A stretch of DNA of 64,000 nucleotides from an uncultured Dorea sp. (GTDB lineage Bacteria > Bacillota > Clostridia > Lachnospirales > Lachnospiraceae). The stretch is taken from assembly GCA_910584095.1 (NCBI GenBank), contig CAJTYU010000001.1, positions 248,001 to 312,000 of the forward strand. Direction: 5' to 3'. A model generated the notes under the pieces. That model saw only the letters and a program-made list of their open reading frames with translations, searched no databases and was not told the DNA's origin. A program made the translations under genes and the position numbers. Below, one piece after another: positions 60,337-64,000 of this stretch (its first letter is position 1; every line of letters starts with the position of its first letter).

Positions 60337-61682
60337 TCCGCGGACACATACCGGAAAGCGATTGTAAACAGGATTCCTTTTATCACAGAGGACAGGGTCA
60401 GCGCCCACCAGATTCCCTGTAATCCCAGCGCCGTCCCGGAAAGCGCCAGTGCAAGAGGAATCCTCGCGCCGGTAAACAGGATACTGATCACGCTGCAGAG
60501 CTTCGTCCTCCCCAAACCGGACAGTGCGCCTACCGTCATGAGCTCCACGCACATAAAAGCTTCGCTGATCCCTATAATGACCAGATATCCTACTGATTCG
60601 CCGATCACTTCCGCCTCATGGAAAAAGATCTGCGAAATCGGCCGGGGAAAGCAAAGGAAGATAAAGGTGATCAAACCGCCCCACACCGCCGTCGTCCAAA
60701 AGGAGGCGCGATAGCCCTTCCTTACCCGTTCCATCTGCCCGGCGCCGTAATTCTGGGCTGTAAACGCATTGATCGCCGCCGCAAAACCGTCCGCCGTATT
60801 CCATGACACGGCCTCCACCTGTCCGCCTACCCGCTGCACCGCCACGGCTCCCGGACCAAATGACGCCGCCATGCGCGCCAGCACCATAGAAATCATGCAA
60901 TACACCGTTCCCTGTACTGCCGTCGGCGTTCCGATCCTGAACACTCCCCGGTAAAATCTTTTTTCTGTTAACTTCATCATACGGATTCCCGCCAGCGCCT
61001 GATATTCTCCCCCGCTTCTTCCCACCCTAAGGACCATCACCAGCATTACCACAAACTGCGCCGACACGGTAGCCGCAGCCGCGCCGTTCGCTTCCATTCT
61101 CGGAAATGGGCCGAGCCCAAGGATCAGCACCGGATCCAGCGCCATATTCAGCGCCAGTCCTATTCCATTTGCAAGAAGCGGCGTCCTTGAATCACCTTGC
61201 GCCGTATAGAGTCCGGTCAGCACCACCGTCAGATAGGAAAATATCACGAATCCGCAGGTAATCCGCATATAACCATGGGCATACCCCACCGCCTCGGCGT
61301 CTCCCAAATGAAACAACGCGACCAGCCCTTCTGTAAAGACGACGCAAAACAGGGCAAATACAATTCCAAATACCACGACAATCTGCAGCGCCGCTTTCGC
61401 AAACTCTCCGGCTTCCTCCTGTCTGCCCCGGCCAAACGCCTGAGCGGCATTGACCTGCCCTCCCATTCTTGCCAGAGAAGACAGTCCTTGTGACAGCCAG
61501 ATATACATTCCGCCCACTCCGACTCCCGCCACAGCTTTTGATCCAAGCATCCCGATCCATGCCATATCCGTAATGCTGTAAACCGTATTTAAGAAAGACG
61601 ACGCCATGATCGGCACCGCCAGCGCAATAAGCGACCTTAAGATCGGCCCTTCTGTTAATGTAATCTGTCTGCTTTTCCCCAT
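60330..61682 (-). CDS. MATE-family efflux transporter
   Basis: A 450-residue MATE/NorM-type antiporter with about 12 membrane segments in two homologous halves (TEGPILRSLIALAVPIMASSFLNT opening, split here: ILRSLIALAVPIMASS). It exports cationic compounds with Na+ or H+. It follows the selenoprotein-like gene by 28 bases and is probably co-transcribed. Substrate unknown. Confidence 0.92.
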   Translation of the reverse strand: MGKSRQITLTEGPILRSLIALAVPIMASSFLNTVYSITDMAWIGMLGSKAVAGVGVGGMYIWLSQGLSSLARMGGQVNAAQAFGRGRQEEAGEFAKAALQIVVVFGIVFALFCVVFTEGLVALFHLGDAEAVGYAHGYMRITCGFVIFSYLTVVLTGLYTAQGDSRTPLLANGIGLALNMALDPVLILGLGPFPRMEANGAAAATVSAQFVVMLVMVLRVGRSGGEYQALAGIRMMKLTEKRFYRGVFRIGTPTAVQGTVYCMISMVLARMAASFGPGAVAVQRVGGQVEAVSWNTADGFAAAINAFTAQNYGAGQMERVRKGYRASFWTTAVWGGLITFIFLCFPRPISQIFFHEAEVIGESVGYLVIIGISEAFMCVELMTVGALSGLGRTKLCSVISILFTGARIPLALALSGTALGLQGIWWALTLSSVIKGILFTIAFRYVSADQ

Positions 61683-61710
61683 ATTGTTCCTCTTTTTCTG
61701 CCTGTATCTG

Positions 61711-62067
61711 CTATTCTAAATTGCCAAAATCCTGACGCCCGGCAGGATCGCCGCCACACTCCTCCGGCGGTTTCACCGCGAACCCATCCGTCTCAAACGT
61801 GCTGATCCACGGATATTCCATATAACGTACTGCCGGCTGTCCGTAAACCTCCACACCCTCCGCCGGATAGTACACTCTGCCCAGCACGCTCTCGTCATAA
61901 CAATAACCGTTCCCAGTATAATACAATTCATCCTTATCAGCAAACCCTACTGATATCTCCATGCGCGGAGGCGCGCATCAGCTCGTATACCGGATCACGT
62001 CAAGGACAATATCCCGATACCCTCTTTTGTTCAGATAAGAAATTGCATTTTCATTCAACTCTACCAT
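61711..62067 (-). CDS. probable small selenoprotein read through an in-frame TGA (Sec30)
   Basis: An ATG at 62067, with AAAGGAG nine bases upstream, opens MVELNENAISYLNKRGYRDI and VLDVIRYTS, then TGA (61980-61978). Directly after it, in the same frame, come CAPPR and an 83-codon frame (MEISVGFADKDELYYTGNGY ... RQDFGNLE) that has no ribosome site of its own. Read as selenocysteine, TGA gives a 118-residue protein with a Sec-Cys pair (S-U-C-A-P-P). Small clostridial proteins with a Cys-Cys or Sec-Cys motif after a similar ~30-residue N-terminus are known (CC/Se-motif proteins, from memory). A stem-loop begins at the TGA. Alternative: two separate small frames split by a nonsense mutation. Confidence 0.72.
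61950..61981 (-). promoter_or_regulatory. candidate SECIS element
   Basis: On the minus strand CTGAT at the TGA pairs with ATCAG 27 bases on. Inside, two alternative stems are possible: GCGCG-CCTC-CGCGC or CTCC-GCGCAT-GGAG. Bacterial SECIS stems start just after the UGA and vary in sequence between species, so the fit is reasonable but not proven. Confidence 0.5.
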
Positions 62068-62100
62068 CGCTTCCCGCTCCTTTATGACATTGCAGCGCTT

Positions 62101-62129
62101 AAAATTCCTGCGGGCATATCCCGCAGGAA
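62101..62129 (-). terminator. terminator of the rubredoxin-GltS-like gene
   Basis: TTCCTGCGGG and CCCGCAGGAA, perfect ten-base arms with a five-base loop, then TTTT on the minus strand, eight bases after the gene's stop. Read-through would lead into the selenoprotein-MATE genes, whose own promoter is not obvious. Confidence 0.85.
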
Positions 62130-62136
62130 CCATTTT

Positions 62137-63540
62137 CTATGCATGTCTGATGTTAGTAAATTCAGAAATCTCCCTGCTGACCGTACACAAATCCTCCACC
62201 GTAAGATCATGAATATCCTCATGTCCCGTAATTCTTGCAAATGTCTTGAGTTCTCCGGTACAGCAGTTCAAATAATTGGCCACCCTCTTTGCGGCCGCTT
62301 CCACATGGAGCCTGCTCCTTAACTCTTCATCCTGCGTCGCCACTCCTGCCGGACACATACCGGAGCCGCAGATCCGGTACTGCTGACAGGCTGCCGCAAC
62401 CATTGCCGCCGAGGCGACTGCAACCGCGTCCGCCCCCATGGCAATTGCTTTCGCAAAGTCCGAAGAAACCCTGAGTCCTCCCGTGATTACAAGCTCAATG
62501 TCCGACTTCACACTGTCCAGGTATTTTCTCGCGCGGTACAGAGCGTAAATCGTCGGAACGCTGGTGGAATCCCGAATAATGGCCGGCGATGCGCCCGTAG
62601 CGCCTCCTCTTCCATCTATCGTAATGAAATCCGGCTCCGCATATACTGCAAATTCCATATCCCTCTCGATTCTGCCCGCCGCTATCTTAATTCCTATCGG
62701 CCTCCCATCGCTTCTTGTACGGAGTTCCGATACCAGCGCCCTCAGATCTTCCCTCGTATTGATCCCCGGAAGCTTCGACGGACTGATAACGTCCTCTCCC
62801 AGCGGCTTATTCCGGATCTTCGCAATCTCCGGCGTCACCTTGCTTCCCGGCAGATGGCCTCCCATTCCCGGCTTGGTTCCCTGCCCAATCTTGATCTCAA
62901 TGGCGTCTGAGCTGCGGAGATTCTCCTCTGTCACGCTGTACTGATTCGGAACATATTCAAATATGTACCTGTAAGCCGCCGCCTTTTCCTCCGGCAGGAT
63001 TCCTCCCTCGCCGCTGCACATGGCGGTCTTTGACATCGCGCTTCCCATTGCCAAAGCAGTCTTCGTTTCCTTTGACAACGCCCCAAAGGACATATGGGAA
63101 ATATATACCGGCGTCCCAAGTATCATCGGCCTTTTGGCATGTTTGCCAATCACGGTCATAGTAGACACCGGCGCATGCTCGTCCAACGGCATAGGGTCAA
63201 GCTGCGCTCCGAGAATCAAGATATCATCCCAGTCCGGCATCCGCATCTGCGTACCCATCGCCTCAATGATACTCTTCCCGGTCACCGCCATTTCATGAAT
63301 TTCCTTCATATAGCGGTAATCCGCATCCGTTTTTCGGGTTTCCCTCGGATATTCCAGGGAAATTTCATCGCCCGCTTTCTCCCTTTCCGCCTCTGTCATT
63401 TCCGGCTCCTCCTTGGGTTCCAAGGGAACAAATTTATCCGCCGGCTGCCTGCACAAGGGACACTCCGGCAATTCTGAAAACTTCCTGCCTTCCTTCTCCT
63501 CATCGAAAATATATCCGCAGACACTGCATTTATAAACCAT
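62137..63540 (-). CDS. rubredoxin-fused FMN-binding glutamate-synthase-like protein
   Basis: A 467-residue flavoprotein. Residues 1-45 are a rubredoxin-like iron site (Cys5, Cys8, Cys27, Cys30: YKCSVCGYIFDEE, CPLC), followed by the FMN-binding central domain of glutamate synthase (GEGGILPEE, IEIKIGQGTKPGMGGHLPG, FITIDGRGGATGASP) and a 3Fe-4S motif Cys385-x5-Cys391-x4-Cys396 (GSGMCPAGVATQ). It lacks the glutaminase domain, so it is not a complete GltB; relatives are of uncertain function, with ammonia-dependent glutamate formation proposed. AAAAAGGAGA precedes the ATG. It follows the PNP gene by 40 bases, probably in one operon. Confidence 0.9.
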   Translation of the reverse strand: MVYKCSVCGYIFDEEKEGRKFSELPECPLCRQPADKFVPLEPKEEPEMTEAEREKAGDEISLEYPRETRKTDADYRYMKEIHEMAVTGKSIIEAMGTQMRMPDWDDILILGAQLDPMPLDEHAPVSTMTVIGKHAKRPMILGTPVYISHMSFGALSKETKTALAMGSAMSKTAMCSGEGGILPEEKAAAYRYIFEYVPNQYSVTEENLRSSDAIEIKIGQGTKPGMGGHLPGSKVTPEIAKIRNKPLGEDVISPSKLPGINTREDLRALVSELRTRSDGRPIGIKIAAGRIERDMEFAVYAEPDFITIDGRGGATGASPAIIRDSTSVPTIYALYRARKYLDSVKSDIELVITGGLRVSSDFAKAIAMGADAVAVASAAMVAAACQQYRICGSGMCPAGVATQDEELRSRLHVEAAAKRVANYLNCCTGELKTFARITGHEDIHDLTVEDLCTVSREISEFTNIRHA

Positions 63541-63580
63541 AGCTATATCTCCTTTTTATCTTTTGTATACCGCTGAAAAC

Positions 63581-64000
63581 TCAAATGCGCAAAATCATCT
63601 CCGACACAAGCGCCTCAAAAGAGTCCTTCACCTGATTCGCCGCCTCCTGAACCTCCCTATGATCCAATGGCTGGTCAAGGATTCCCGCCGCCATATTCGT
63701 CAAACAGGAAATACCGCAGACACGAAGCCCCATATGCCGTGCCGCAATAGCCTCGCAGGCCGTGCTCATGCCAACCGCATCCGCTCCCAGTCCCCGGAAC
63801 ATCCGGATCTCTGCCGGGCTCTCATAATTTGGTCCCTGCCACTGCAGATACACGCCTCTTTTTACAGAAATCTTAAGCTCTCCGGCAATCTCTTCAATCT
63901 TTTCCTGTATCTGTCTATCGTAAATCCTGCTCATATCCGGAAACCTAGTCCCCAGCTCTTCTATATTAGCGCCTCGTAATGGACTTGGAACAAACGCTGA
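63581..64000 (-). CDS. purine nucleoside phosphorylase (5' end beyond window)
   Basis: The last 139 codons of an inosine/guanosine-type purine nucleoside phosphorylase. Visible are SPLRGANIEELGTRFPDMS, the GVYLQWQGPNYESPAEIR substrate loop (GPNYETPAE in most), MFRGLGADAVGMSTACE with the Met/Ser-Thr ribose contacts, and GISCLTNMAAGI. About 130 N-terminal residues, including the phosphate loop, are outside. It splits purine nucleosides with phosphate for base salvage. Confidence 0.93.
   Translation of the reverse strand, partial: SAFVPSPLRGANIEELGTRFPDMSRIYDRQIQEKIEEIAGELKISVKRGVYLQWQGPNYESPAEIRMFRGLGADAVGMSTACEAIAARHMGLRVCGISCLTNMAAGILDQPLDHREVQEAANQVKDSFEALVSEMILRI

Noticed and set aside
61711..61962. 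Stand-alone 83-residue protein
   Set aside because: Its ATG has no ribosome site and lies in the stem-loop; the in-frame upstream start with AAAGGAG explains it better.

Overview
The window looks like chromosome of a low-to-mid GC, anaerobic Bacillota bacterium, most likely a gut Lachnospiraceae (Clostridium/Dorea/Blautia-like). Evidence: str/rif ribosomal operons of clostridial type, an L10 leader, a paired glgC/glgD, a PTS-centred sugar metabolism (ptsHI, sucrose PTS, mannitol PTS, PRD regulator), a Rnf-era style set of flavin/iron-sulfur enzymes (old-yellow-enzyme reductase, rubredoxin-fused glutamate-synthase-like protein) and a probable UGA-encoded selenoprotein. The family-level placement is inference.

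Layout. 1-7.2 kb: alpha-galactosidase (cut by the window edge just before its nucleophile motif), two tandem AraC regulators, and a divergent sucrose PTS plus sucrose-6-phosphate hydrolase operon. 7.2-11 kb: a 1249-aa SWIM/SNF2 helicase. 11-12.6 kb: a small gene graveyard (frameshifted GNAT, frameshifted histidine phosphatase, decayed XRE regulator, attachment-like repeats) abutting tuf. 12.6-34.2 kb: the whole rpmG-secE-nusG-rplKA-rplJL-rpoBC-rpsLG-fusA-tuf block on the minus strand, but broken up by a GH3 lipoprotein (plus strand) between rplA and rplJ, a Na/Pi symporter between rplL and rpoB, and an XRE-HD-VanZ trio directly behind rpoC. Strong promoters sit at each new break (rpmG, rplJ, rpoB, rpsL, tuf).

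34.2-40.3 kb: DUF1015 protein, two overlapping XRE regulators, glgC-glgD and a DUF2974 hydrolase. 40.3-49.9 kb: purC, mtlD, mtlA with divergent PRD regulator (mtlR-like), an MBL-fold protein, and ptsHI. 49.9-55.1 kb: the least explained metabolic unit, a minus-strand operon of acetoacetate-decarboxylase-like protein, OYE/BaiCD-type Fe-S flavin reductase, a second acetoacetate-decarboxylase-like protein and an SDR, with a divergent TetR-type regulator. 55.2-59 kb: a heterodimeric ABC exporter. 59.4-64 kb: DUF89 protein, MATE transporter, a probable 118-aa selenoprotein hidden across an in-frame TGA, a rubredoxin-GltS-like flavoprotein and a truncated purine nucleoside phosphorylase.

The points most worth a second look are the probable selenoprotein (61.7-62.1 kb), the decarboxylase/reductase operon (49.9-54.5 kb), the paired L1-type mRNA sites before both rplK and rplA, the insertions in the ribosomal block, and a dispersed inverted-repeat element with arms reading CTGTTACTGTTCAC. 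No rRNA, tRNA or CRISPR array was seen.
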